This document shows, one piece after another, positions 34,550 to 44,775 of a DNA stretch of 64,000 nt. Source of the stretch: Clavelina lepadiformis (taxonomy: Eukaryota > Chordata > Ascidiacea > Aplousobranchia > Clavelinidae); contig NC_135243.1 of assembly GCF_947623445.1 (NCBI RefSeq), positions 17,244,479-17,308,478 on the forward strand, given 5' to 3'. Made by a program: the position numbers and the translations under genes. The notes under the pieces are model-generated. The model did no database searches. It saw only the letters and a list, made by a program, of their open reading frames with translations, and was not told the DNA's origin. Positions within the stretch are counted from its first letter, which is position 1. Every line of letters begins with the position of its first letter.

Positions 34550-36140
34550 ACAGATTGAAGCCACAAGTCTACACCAGAAGATTGTATTATTGTTTTTATT
34601 TTTTCTCATCCATTTAACTTTAACTACTACGAATGTTTCTAATATAGCTCAACTGTTACTGTGTCACTCACCGGCTCACCAAATTTAATCTGTCTCTCAC
34701 TCTACTTGCAACGACCCACACATATCGCCATGTTTTTGTGTTACGATACCTTATCTACACTAACTCTAATGTTTTATCATCTGTTTTTATATCAGTTTAT
34801 GTGTACTATATATCCTACCTTATTAACAATGTACCCTATATACTCAATTATGTACCATAACTACATAACCCCTGTTTTTTATTTTTACCTTCATCAAAAT
34901 GATGAAACTTAAATTTATACAATACTTATTGTAAATACCTGAAACCTGGAAATCATCCTGTTCAACAACTTCTCAATCATCTTTATGGACTTTACAACAA
35001 TTCAACATTGCTCTGCATATCCTGAAATAATCCATGATGATAATATCCATCTCCATTGATGTTTTTATCCATCTTGCTGAAACAACACCATGCTTGAAAT
35101 TCATCAATATCAAAATCATCTACCACAACCTACTTCCTGGAAAAAACTGGTCAAAAACGCTTGTTTATCTTATCAAACATGTTCATGAACATGAAACATG
35201 CAACCCCATCATGGCAAACTACTCAAATATCTGATTTTTAATCCAATTTGTATGTTGTGAAACATCACCATTCTTGGCCTATATCAAAATCCCCAACCAC
35301 TACCTAACAAACTGGAAAAAACTGGTCAACAACTCCTGTTCATCTTATCAAACATGTTCATGAAAATGAAACATGCAACCCCATCATGGTAAACTAATCA
35401 TATATCTGTTTTTTATTCCAAATTGTATGTGTGAAACATCACTATGCTTGGCCTACACCAATATCATAATCCTCTACCATAACCTACATCCTGGAAAAAA
35501 CTGGTCAAAAACTCTGTTTTATCTTATCAAATATGTTCATGAACATGAAACATTCAACCCCATCTTGGTAAACTACTAAAATATCTGTTTTTTATTCATA
35601 ATTGTATGTGTCAATATGTATATATATAAACTAACCTGCCTAAAACTACTGTACCGGCTATTTTGACATACTTCATAAACTTTTGGAAAATTCATATAAT
35701 TCGAAATAACTTTTTCCGGTTTTATTGCATTTTATTTCTTTAAAACCAAACGTATTGATAAATTAATTCCCCACTATCACAACCTTGCTTGAAAATTGAT
35801 AAATTTCGAAATTTACTCACTTTTATATGTATTACATATATGTATACATTTTATTTTCTATGAAAACTGGATTTTCAAAATTGTACCGGCTTTTTTGACA
35901 TTCCCCTAATCTGATCACTTATTAATTCATACATTTTCTGTGAATATCATATAATTAAAAACAACCATTCTGATTTTGCATTATTTAATTGGATAAAACT
36001 GTATTATCTGATATGTGATTGCCCCATTATTACTATTACGCATGGAAATGTGTTTTACATCATCCATCGAAACTACTTGTATTTCTTTCTTCTTATTTGG
36101 AATTTTAATATCGTTGAAATAAAAGAAAAAAAAAAAAAAA
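34550..36140 (+). repeat. LINE 2 3' UTR with three tandem repeats and poly(A)
   Basis: Three copies of the ~165-180-bp repeat (starting near 35130, 35310 and 35487), against two in LINE 1. The palindrome CATGTTCATGAACATG is perfect at 35178-35193 and slightly degenerate at 35353-35368 and 35532-35547. The motif CATATAATTC(A/G)AAATAAC is at 35693-35716, and a second, weaker module (GTACCGGCTTTTTTGACATT to TATCATATAATTAAAAAC) lies at 35883-35962, absent from LINE 1. No gene is seen. Confidence 0.8.
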
Positions 36141-36296
36141 GTGTAGTATCTGTTCTTCTCAGTTTAATCCCTGGGACGCAGTTCATTGAACTGCTCTTCG
36201 ATTAAACGGATTTTTGAACGGTGAACGACGCTAGGCGCTTGCGCCTGCTCGTTTGAGGGTTGTGCAGCTATTGCAGTACCTGCTGCTTCGGCCCAT
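36141..36296 (+). pseudogene. U2 snRNA 3' piece after LINE 2
   Basis: U2 nt 33-188 resuming at GTGTAGTATCTG right after the poly(A). Confidence 0.95.
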
Positions 36297-36894
36297 CTCC
36301 CACCCTGGTGGGATACTCTTGTTTGTATTAAAGTAGTCTGAGGAAAAGAAGAAGAGGAGGAGAAGGAGGGGAAAAAAAAAAAAAAAAAAAAGAAGACGAT
36401 GGGCGGATGGATTGATCGATGTCAAACGATCGATTAATGTCTATGGGATAAATGTTGTACACCTGCGTCACGGGTAAAATGAGAAATTGACTGTCGGCCC
36501 TGTGTGACAGCAGGAATGGTTTGATAAAATGGATAAATCCCCGATTTATCTTGTGAAAGTTTCTTCAAGTCAACTGTGCTGCTGCTGCTGTTACTACATT
36601 TGTTGTGAGTACTAATGAAAGCGATCGTTTTAGGGTATTTCCCAGTTTGATAGCAAAAAGCTGAAAAATGCAAGAAATGGCCTCCACGGGATAGACACAA
36701 AATATCTCCACTGTCACGGTCCAATAACCATCAAGCAGCAAATCATGTGACTGGGCGGCGGCCAGAAGATTGTCGTCTGTCTGCTGGCTGGTTGAGTTCG
36801 TCAGTTTGGCGTCTTGTGGCGGGCGATATAGGAACGTTTGGAGGTCGAGGAGGATTTTGAGAAGAATAAAAAGAGTCCGGGAAGATTTAGAGGT

Positions 36895-36933
36895 ATCGCT
36901 TCTCGGCTCTCAAGAGCTAAGATCAAGTGTAGT
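36895..36933 (+). pseudogene. U2 snRNA 5' piece split by element A1
   Basis: U2 nt 1-39; the last seven bases, GTGTAGT, are duplicated at 37233-37239. Confidence 0.94.
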
Positions 36934-37200
36934 GGTCCATCAGTTTACTGATGTAGAAAGGGTCTCGGTTGATGCCGCCGAGTTTGGTTCCCTTTCCCGA
37001 ACATACCACCTTCCACCTTTCACCGGGGTTTCGGCTTGCCCCTGCTCGTAGCACTTGTGAGCAAACGAGAAGTCATCAAGGTTAGGAAATCCCTTGCTTA
37101 TTGGAAGATAGGCAGAGGAGACCCCTAGCTCTCTTATACCCCAAATCCTCCACTTGGCAGGGGGGGGGAAGGCGAACGCCGACCTCATCACTGCTCAATG

Positions 37201-37232
<32 letters not shown>
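36934..37232 (+). mobile_element. Short non-coding U2-targeted element A1 (SINE-like)
   Basis: 299 bp: 267 bp of unique sequence starting GGTCCATCAG and a 32-A tail, with a 7-bp target duplication. It has no meaningful open frame and no LINE domain. Visible structure: 5' hairpin CATCAG/CTGATG; nested stems GAAAGGG/CCCTTTC (36956-36962 with 36990-36996) and CTCGG/CCGAG (36964-36968 with 36978-36982); CTCGT/ACGAG near 37045-37069; TAGG/CCTA (37083-37127) enclosing TTATTGGAAGATAGGCA; nine G (37160-37168); and a 3' hairpin GGC GAAC GCC. I find no clear Pol III A or B box and do not recognise a tRNA, 5S or 7SL origin. The poly(A) tail and the target bond suggest mobilisation by the U2 LINEs. Confidence 0.85.
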
Positions 37233-37234
<2 letters not shown>

Positions 37235-37388
37235 GTAGTATCTGTTCTTCTCAGTTTAATCCCTGGGACGCAGTTCATTGAACTGCTCTTCGATTAAACG
37301 GATTTTTGAACGGTGAACGACGCTAGGCGCTTGCGCCTGCTCGTTTGAGGGTTGTGCAGCTATTGCAGTACCTGCTGCTTCGGCCCAT
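37233..37388 (+). pseudogene. U2 snRNA 3' piece after element A1
   Basis: U2 nt 33-188. Confidence 0.95.
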
Positions 37389-37986
37389 CTCCCACCCTGG
37401 TGGGATACTCTTGTTTGTATTAAAGTAGTCTGAGGAAAAGAAGAAGAGGAGGAGAAGGAGGGGAAAAAAAAAAAAAAAAAAAAGAAGACGATGGGCGGAT
37501 GGATTGATCGATGTCAAACGATCGATTAATGTCTATGGGATAAATGTTGTACACCTGCGTCACGGGTAAAATGAGAAATTGACTGTCGGCCCTGTGTGAC
37601 AGCAGGAATGGTTTGATAAAATGGATAAATCCCCGATTTATCTTGTGAAAGTTTCTTCAAGTCAACTGTGCTGCTGCTGCTGTTACTACATTTGTTGTGA
37701 GTACTAATGAAAGCGATCGTTTTAGGGTATTTCCCAGTTTGATAGCAAAAAGCTGAAAAATGCAAGAAATGGCCTCCACGGGATAGACACAAAATATCTC
37801 CACTGTCACGGTCCAATAACCATCAAGCAGCAAATCATGTGACTGGGCGGCGGCCAGAAGATTGTCGTCTGTCTGCTGGCTGGTTGAGTTCGTCAGTTTG
37901 GCGTCTTGTGGCGGGCGATATAGGAACGTTTGGAGGTCGAGGAGGATTTTGAGAAGAATAAAAAGAGTCCGGGAAGATTTAGAGGT

Positions 37987-38174
37987 ATCGCTTCTCGGCT
38001 CTCAAGAGCTAAGATCAAGTGTAGTATCTGTTCTTCTCAGTTTAATCCCTGGGACGCAGTTCATTGAACTGCTCTTCGATTAAACGGATTTTTGAACGGT
38101 GAACGACGCTAGGCGCTTGCGCCTGCTCGTTTGAGGGTTGTGCAGCTATTGCAGTACCTGCTGCTTCGGCCCAT
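37987..38174 (+). ncRNA. U2: U2 snRNA, copy 29
   Basis: Intact single copy between elements A1 and B. Confidence 0.95.
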
Positions 38175-38772
38175 CTCCCACCCTGGTGGGATACTCTTGT
38201 TTGTATTAAAGTAGTCTGAGGAAAAGAAGAAGAGGAGGAGAAGGAGGGGAAAAAAAAAAAAAAAAAAAAGAAGACGATGGGCGGATGGATTGATCGATGT
38301 CAAACGATCGATTAATGTCTATGGGATAAATGTTGTACACCTGCGTCACGGGTAAAATGAGAAATTGACTGTCGGCCCTGTGTGACAGCAGGAATGGTTT
38401 GATAAAATGGATAAATCCCCGATTTATCTTGTGAAAGTTTCTTCAAGTCAACTGTGCTGCTGCTGCTGTTACTACATTTGTTGTGAGTACTAATGAAAGC
38501 GATCGTTTTAGGGTATTTCCCAGTTTGATAGCAAAAAGCTGAAAAATGCAAGAAATGGCCTCCACGGGATAGACACAAAATATCTCCACTGTCACGGTCC
38601 AATAACCATCAAGCAGCAAATCATGTGACTGGGCGGCGGCCAGAAGATTGTCGTCTGTCTGCTGGCTGGTTGAGTTCGTCAGTTTGGCGTCTTGTGGCGG
38701 GCGATATAGGAACGTTTGGAGGTCGAGGAGGATTTTGAGAAGAATAAAAAGAGTCCGGGAAGATTTAGAGGT

Positions 38773-38805
38773 ATCGCTTCTCGGCTCTCAAGAGCTAAGA
38801 TCAAG
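38773..38805 (+). pseudogene. U2 snRNA 5' piece split by element B
   Basis: U2 nt 1-33 only, so at most one base is duplicated. Confidence 0.94.
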
Positions 38806-39117
38806 CGGGCGGTCCATCAGGTTTCTGATGTACGAGAGTGGTATGGTTAACATCAGCCAAAAAATTGCCCTCTCCGACACATTACATCTGTCAACACACG
38901 CCAGGTTCCTAGCTTGCTCCTGCTCGTATCCGCTTTACGAAAAATGCGAGTTCTAGTTTAGGTCATTTGGTTATCGGAAGATAGGCAAATGAACAAACCT
39001 AAGCTTCACAATCGAGCTAAACACTCACCACCCACCTCTCACCTCCTACCCAACAAAGTAAGCTGGGGGGGGGAAGGCGAACGCCTTCCTCATCACAGTA
39101 AAAAAAAAAAAAAAAAA
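38806..39117 (+). mobile_element. Short non-coding U2-targeted element B (divergent SINE-like relative of A)
   Basis: 312 bp including an 18-A tail. Five bases, CGGGC, precede the shared start GGTCCATCAG (38811). It shares only islands with A: the 5' hairpin, GCTTGCTCCTGCTCGTA (38922-38938), TTATCGGAAGATAGGCA (38971-38987), nine G (39065-39073) and GGCGAACGCC. Between the islands the sequence differs but the stems persist: GAGAG/CTCTC (38834-38838 with 38870-38874), TGG/CCA inside it, TTAGGTCATTTG with CAAATG and ACCTAA (38958-39002), and a longer 3' hairpin GGAAGGC/GCCTTCC (39072-39089). The target duplication is one base or none. Confidence 0.85.
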
Positions 39118-39273
39118 GTGTAGTATCTGTTCTTCTCAGTTTAATCCCTGGGACGCAGTTCATTGAACTGCTCTTCGATTAAACGGATTTTTGAACGGTG
39201 AACGACGCTAGGCGCTTGCGCCTGCTCGTTTGAGGGTTGTGCAGCTATTGCAGTACCTGCTGCTTCGGCCCAT
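39118..39273 (+). pseudogene. U2 snRNA 3' piece after element B
   Basis: U2 nt 33-188. Confidence 0.95.
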
Positions 39274-39871
39274 CTCCCACCCTGGTGGGATACTCTTGTT
39301 TGTATTAAAGTAGTCTGAGGAAAAGAAGAAGAGGAGGAGAAGGAGGGGAAAAAAAAAAAAAAAAAAAAGAAGACGATGGGCGGATGGATTGATCGATGTC
39401 AAACGATCGATTAATGTCTATGGGATAAATGTTGTACACCTGCGTCACGGGTAAAATGAGAAATTGACTGTCGGCCCTGTGTGACAGCAGGAATGGTTTG
39501 ATAAAATGGATAAATCCCCGATTTATCTTGTGAAAGTTTCTTCAAGTCAACTGTGCTGCTGCTGCTGTTACTACATTTGTTGTGAGTACTAATGAAAGCG
39601 ATCGTTTTAGGGTATTTCCCAGTTTGATAGCAAAAAGCTGAAAAATGCAAGAAATGGCCTCCACGGGATAGACACAAAATATCTCCACTGTCACGGTCCA
39701 ATAACCATCAAGCAGCAAATCATGTGACTGGGCGGCGGCCAGAAGATTGTCGTCTGTCTGCTGGCTGGTTGAGTTCGTCAGTTTGGCGTCTTGTGGCGGG
39801 CGATATAGGAACGTTTGGAGGTCGAGGAGGATTTTGAGAAGAATAAAAAGAGTCCGGGAAGATTTAGAGGT

Positions 39872-40059
39872 ATCGCTTCTCGGCTCTCAAGAGCTAAGAT
39901 CAAGTGTAGTATCTGTTCTTCTCAGTTTAATCCCTGGGACGCAGTTCATTGAACTGCTCTTCGATTAAACGGATTTTTGAACGGTGAACGACGCTAGGCG
40001 CTTGCGCCTGCTCGTTTGAGGGTTGTGCAGCTATTGCAGTACCTGCTGCTTCGGCCCAT
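39872..40059 (+). ncRNA. U2: U2 snRNA, copy 30
   Basis: Intact; matches copy 1. Confidence 0.95.
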
Positions 40060-40657
40060 CTCCCACCCTGGTGGGATACTCTTGTTTGTATTAAAGTAGT
40101 CTGAGGAAAAGAAGAAGAGGAGGAGAAGGAGGGGAAAAAAAAAAAAAAAAAAAAGAAGACGATGGGCGGATGGATTGATCGATGTCAAACGATCGATTAA
40201 TGTCTATGGGATAAATGTTGTACACCTGCGTCACGGGTAAAATGAGAAATTGACTGTCGGCCCTGTGTGACAGCAGGAATGGTTTGATAAAATGGATAAA
40301 TCCCCGATTTATCTTGTGAAAGTTTCTTCAAGTCAACTGTGCTGCTGCTGCTGTTACTACATTTGTTGTGAGTACTAATGAAAGCGATCGTTTTAGGGTA
40401 TTTCCCAGTTTGATAGCAAAAAGCTGAAAAATGCAAGAAATGGCCTCCACGGGATAGACACAAAATATCTCCACTGTCACGGTCCAATAACCATCAAGCA
40501 GCAAATCATGTGACTGGGCGGCGGCCAGAAGATTGTCGTCTGTCTGCTGGCTGGTTGAGTTCGTCAGTTTGGCGTCTTGTGGCGGGCGATATAGGAACGT
40601 TTGGAGGTCGAGGAGGATTTTGAGAAGAATAAAAAGAGTCCGGGAAGATTTAGAGGT

Positions 40658-40845
40658 ATCGCTTCTCGGCTCTCAAGAGCTAAGATCAAGTGTAGTATCT
40701 GTTCTTCTCAGTTTAATCCCTGGGACGCAGTTCATTGAACTGCTCTTCGATTAAACGGATTTTTGAACGGTGAACGACGCTAGGCGCTTGCGCCTGCTCG
40801 TTTGAGGGTTGTGCAGCTATTGCAGTACCTGCTGCTTCGGCCCAT
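40658..40845 (+). ncRNA. U2: U2 snRNA, copy 31
   Basis: Intact; its downstream spacer carries the TGC variant. Confidence 0.95.
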
Positions 40846-41020
40846 CTCCCACCCTGGTGGGATACTCTTGTTTGTATTAAAGTAGTCTGAGGAAAAGAAG
40901 AAGAGGAGGAGAAGGAGGGGAAAAAAAAAAAAAAAAAAAAGAAGACGATGGGCGGATGGATTGATCGATGTCAAACGATCGATTAATGTCTATGGGATAA
41001 ATGTTGTACACCTGCGTCAC

Positions 41021-41023
41021 TGC
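41021..41023 (+). other. Spacer variant TGC in place of GGG (second carrier)
   Basis: Same two-base change as at 25764-25766, 15257 bases away. Confidence 0.95.
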
Positions 41024-41443
41024 TAAAATGAGAAATTGACTGTCGGCCCTGTGTGACAGCAGGAATGGTTTGATAAAATGGATAAATCCCCGATTTATCT
41101 TGTGAAAGTTTCTTCAAGTCAACTGTGCTGCTGCTGCTGTTACTACATTTGTTGTGAGTACTAATGAAAGCGATCGTTTTAGGGTATTTCCCAGTTTGAT
41201 AGCAAAAAGCTGAAAAATGCAAGAAATGGCCTCCACGGGATAGACACAAAATATCTCCACTGTCACGGTCCAATAACCATCAAGCAGCAAATCATGTGAC
41301 TGGGCGGCGGCCAGAAGATTGTCGTCTGTCTGCTGGCTGGTTGAGTTCGTCAGTTTGGCGTCTTGTGGCGGGCGATATAGGAACGTTTGGAGGTCGAGGA
41401 GGATTTTGAGAAGAATAAAAAGAGTCCGGGAAGATTTAGAGGT

Positions 41444-41631
41444 ATCGCTTCTCGGCTCTCAAGAGCTAAGATCAAGTGTAGTATCTGTTCTTCTCAGTTT
41501 AATCCCTGGGACGCAGTTCATTGAACTGCTCTTCGATTAAACGGATTTTTGAACGGTGAACGACGCTAGGCGCTTGCGCCTGCTCGTTTGAGGGTTGTGC
41601 AGCTATTGCAGTACCTGCTGCTTCGGCCCAT
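41444..41631 (+). ncRNA. U2: U2 snRNA, copy 32
   Basis: Intact; matches copy 1. Confidence 0.95.
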
Positions 41632-42229
41632 CTCCCACCCTGGTGGGATACTCTTGTTTGTATTAAAGTAGTCTGAGGAAAAGAAGAAGAGGAGGAGAAG
41701 GAGGGGAAAAAAAAAAAAAAAAAAAAGAAGACGATGGGCGGATGGATTGATCGATGTCAAACGATCGATTAATGTCTATGGGATAAATGTTGTACACCTG
41801 CGTCACGGGTAAAATGAGAAATTGACTGTCGGCCCTGTGTGACAGCAGGAATGGTTTGATAAAATGGATAAATCCCCGATTTATCTTGTGAAAGTTTCTT
41901 CAAGTCAACTGTGCTGCTGCTGCTGTTACTACATTTGTTGTGAGTACTAATGAAAGCGATCGTTTTAGGGTATTTCCCAGTTTGATAGCAAAAAGCTGAA
42001 AAATGCAAGAAATGGCCTCCACGGGATAGACACAAAATATCTCCACTGTCACGGTCCAATAACCATCAAGCAGCAAATCATGTGACTGGGCGGCGGCCAG
42101 AAGATTGTCGTCTGTCTGCTGGCTGGTTGAGTTCGTCAGTTTGGCGTCTTGTGGCGGGCGATATAGGAACGTTTGGAGGTCGAGGAGGATTTTGAGAAGA
42201 ATAAAAAGAGTCCGGGAAGATTTAGAGGT

Positions 42230-42417
42230 ATCGCTTCTCGGCTCTCAAGAGCTAAGATCAAGTGTAGTATCTGTTCTTCTCAGTTTAATCCCTGGGACGC
42301 AGTTCATTGAACTGCTCTTCGATTAAACGGATTTTTGAACGGTGAACGACGCTAGGCGCTTGCGCCTGCTCGTTTGAGGGTTGTGCAGCTATTGCAGTAC
42401 CTGCTGCTTCGGCCCAT
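42230..42417 (+). ncRNA. U2: U2 snRNA, copy 33
   Basis: Intact; matches copy 1. Confidence 0.95.
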
Positions 42418-43015
42418 CTCCCACCCTGGTGGGATACTCTTGTTTGTATTAAAGTAGTCTGAGGAAAAGAAGAAGAGGAGGAGAAGGAGGGGAAAAAAAA
42501 AAAAAAAAAAAAGAAGACGATGGGCGGATGGATTGATCGATGTCAAACGATCGATTAATGTCTATGGGATAAATGTTGTACACCTGCGTCACGGGTAAAA
42601 TGAGAAATTGACTGTCGGCCCTGTGTGACAGCAGGAATGGTTTGATAAAATGGATAAATCCCCGATTTATCTTGTGAAAGTTTCTTCAAGTCAACTGTGC
42701 TGCTGCTGCTGTTACTACATTTGTTGTGAGTACTAATGAAAGCGATCGTTTTAGGGTATTTCCCAGTTTGATAGCAAAAAGCTGAAAAATGCAAGAAATG
42801 GCCTCCACGGGATAGACACAAAATATCTCCACTGTCACGGTCCAATAACCATCAAGCAGCAAATCATGTGACTGGGCGGCGGCCAGAAGATTGTCGTCTG
42901 TCTGCTGGCTGGTTGAGTTCGTCAGTTTGGCGTCTTGTGGCGGGCGATATAGGAACGTTTGGAGGTCGAGGAGGATTTTGAGAAGAATAAAAAGAGTCCG
43001 GGAAGATTTAGAGGT

Positions 43016-43203
43016 ATCGCTTCTCGGCTCTCAAGAGCTAAGATCAAGTGTAGTATCTGTTCTTCTCAGTTTAATCCCTGGGACGCAGTTCATTGAACTG
43101 CTCTTCGATTAAACGGATTTTTGAACGGTGAACGACGCTAGGCGCTTGCGCCTGCTCGTTTGAGGGTTGTGCAGCTATTGCAGTACCTGCTGCTTCGGCC
43201 CAT
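43016..43203 (+). ncRNA. U2: U2 snRNA, copy 34
   Basis: Intact; matches copy 1. Confidence 0.95.
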
Positions 43204-43801
43204 CTCCCACCCTGGTGGGATACTCTTGTTTGTATTAAAGTAGTCTGAGGAAAAGAAGAAGAGGAGGAGAAGGAGGGGAAAAAAAAAAAAAAAAAAAAGA
43301 AGACGATGGGCGGATGGATTGATCGATGTCAAACGATCGATTAATGTCTATGGGATAAATGTTGTACACCTGCGTCACGGGTAAAATGAGAAATTGACTG
43401 TCGGCCCTGTGTGACAGCAGGAATGGTTTGATAAAATGGATAAATCCCCGATTTATCTTGTGAAAGTTTCTTCAAGTCAACTGTGCTGCTGCTGCTGTTA
43501 CTACATTTGTTGTGAGTACTAATGAAAGCGATCGTTTTAGGGTATTTCCCAGTTTGATAGCAAAAAGCTGAAAAATGCAAGAAATGGCCTCCACGGGATA
43601 GACACAAAATATCTCCACTGTCACGGTCCAATAACCATCAAGCAGCAAATCATGTGACTGGGCGGCGGCCAGAAGATTGTCGTCTGTCTGCTGGCTGGTT
43701 GAGTTCGTCAGTTTGGCGTCTTGTGGCGGGCGATATAGGAACGTTTGGAGGTCGAGGAGGATTTTGAGAAGAATAAAAAGAGTCCGGGAAGATTTAGAGG
43801 T

Positions 43802-43989
43802 ATCGCTTCTCGGCTCTCAAGAGCTAAGATCAAGTGTAGTATCTGTTCTTCTCAGTTTAATCCCTGGGACGCAGTTCATTGAACTGCTCTTCGATTAAAC
43901 GGATTTTTGAACGGTGAACGACGCTAGGCGCTTGCGCCTGCTCGTTTGAGGGTTGTGCAGCTATTGCAGTACCTGCTGCTTCGGCCCAT
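43802..43989 (+). ncRNA. U2: U2 snRNA, copy 35
   Basis: Intact; matches copy 1. Confidence 0.95.
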
Positions 43990-44587
43990 CTCCCACCCTG
44001 GTGGGATACTCTTGTTTGTATTAAAGTAGTCTGAGGAAAAGAAGAAGAGGAGGAGAAGGAGGGGAAAAAAAAAAAAAAAAAAAAGAAGACGATGGGCGGA
44101 TGGATTGATCGATGTCAAACGATCGATTAATGTCTATGGGATAAATGTTGTACACCTGCGTCACGGGTAAAATGAGAAATTGACTGTCGGCCCTGTGTGA
44201 CAGCAGGAATGGTTTGATAAAATGGATAAATCCCCGATTTATCTTGTGAAAGTTTCTTCAAGTCAACTGTGCTGCTGCTGCTGTTACTACATTTGTTGTG
44301 AGTACTAATGAAAGCGATCGTTTTAGGGTATTTCCCAGTTTGATAGCAAAAAGCTGAAAAATGCAAGAAATGGCCTCCACGGGATAGACACAAAATATCT
44401 CCACTGTCACGGTCCAATAACCATCAAGCAGCAAATCATGTGACTGGGCGGCGGCCAGAAGATTGTCGTCTGTCTGCTGGCTGGTTGAGTTCGTCAGTTT
44501 GGCGTCTTGTGGCGGGCGATATAGGAACGTTTGGAGGTCGAGGAGGATTTTGAGAAGAATAAAAAGAGTCCGGGAAGATTTAGAGGT

Positions 44588-44775
44588 ATCGCTTCTCGGC
44601 TCTCAAGAGCTAAGATCAAGTGTAGTATCTGTTCTTCTCAGTTTAATCCCTGGGACGCAGTTCATTGAACTGCTCTTCGATTAAACGGATTTTTGAACGG
44701 TGAACGACGCTAGGCGCTTGCGCCTGCTCGTTTGAGGGTTGTGCAGCTATTGCAGTACCTGCTGCTTCGGCCCAT
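44588..44775 (+). ncRNA. U2: U2 snRNA, copy 36
   Basis: Intact; matches copy 1. Confidence 0.95.

Larger units (their letters stand above)
29375..36140 (+). mobile_element. LINE 2: second full-length copy of the LINE 1 family
   Basis: 6766 bp, same orientation and target bond as LINE 1: 528-bp 5' UTR, ORF1 (29903-31039), 33-bp gap, ORF2 (31073-34549), about 1.6-kb 3' UTR and a 15-A tail. The 5' UTR, ORF1 and the first 400 codons of ORF2 are almost identical to LINE 1, while the reverse transcriptase centre and the 3' UTR differ more. The 3' UTR is about 400 bp longer, with an extra tandem repeat copy and an extra 3' module. Different 3' UTR structure and tail length indicate an independent insertion and not a simple copy of the LINE 1 locus by array duplication. 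Confidence 0.93.
36141..36933 (+). repeat. U2 snRNA tandem array, block 3 (no intact gene)
   Basis: One repeat length bounded by insertions on both sides: the 3' remainder of the LINE 2-split gene, a full spacer, and the 5' piece of the next gene, which is split by element A1. Two consecutive units are therefore both interrupted. Confidence 0.96.
37233..38805 (+). repeat. U2 snRNA tandem array, block 4 (one intact unit)
   Basis: Holds the 3' piece after element A1, one intact U2 (37987-38174), and the 5' piece split by element B. Confidence 0.96.

Noticed and set aside
35034-35579. Short open frames in the LINE 3' UTRs
   Set aside because: They lie in tandem repeats, are not conserved between LINE 1 and LINE 2 in length, and resemble no protein.
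36934-36965. Hammerhead or HDV-like ribozyme at the 5' end of the SINE
   Set aside because: CTGATG and GAAA occur close together, but the CUGANGA core and required stems are not formed, and no HDV-type pairing partner for GGTCCAT is seen downstream.
36934-37200. tRNA-, 5S- or 7SL-derived SINE head
   Set aside because: No convincing A box, B box or 5S internal control region, and no cloverleaf in A or B.
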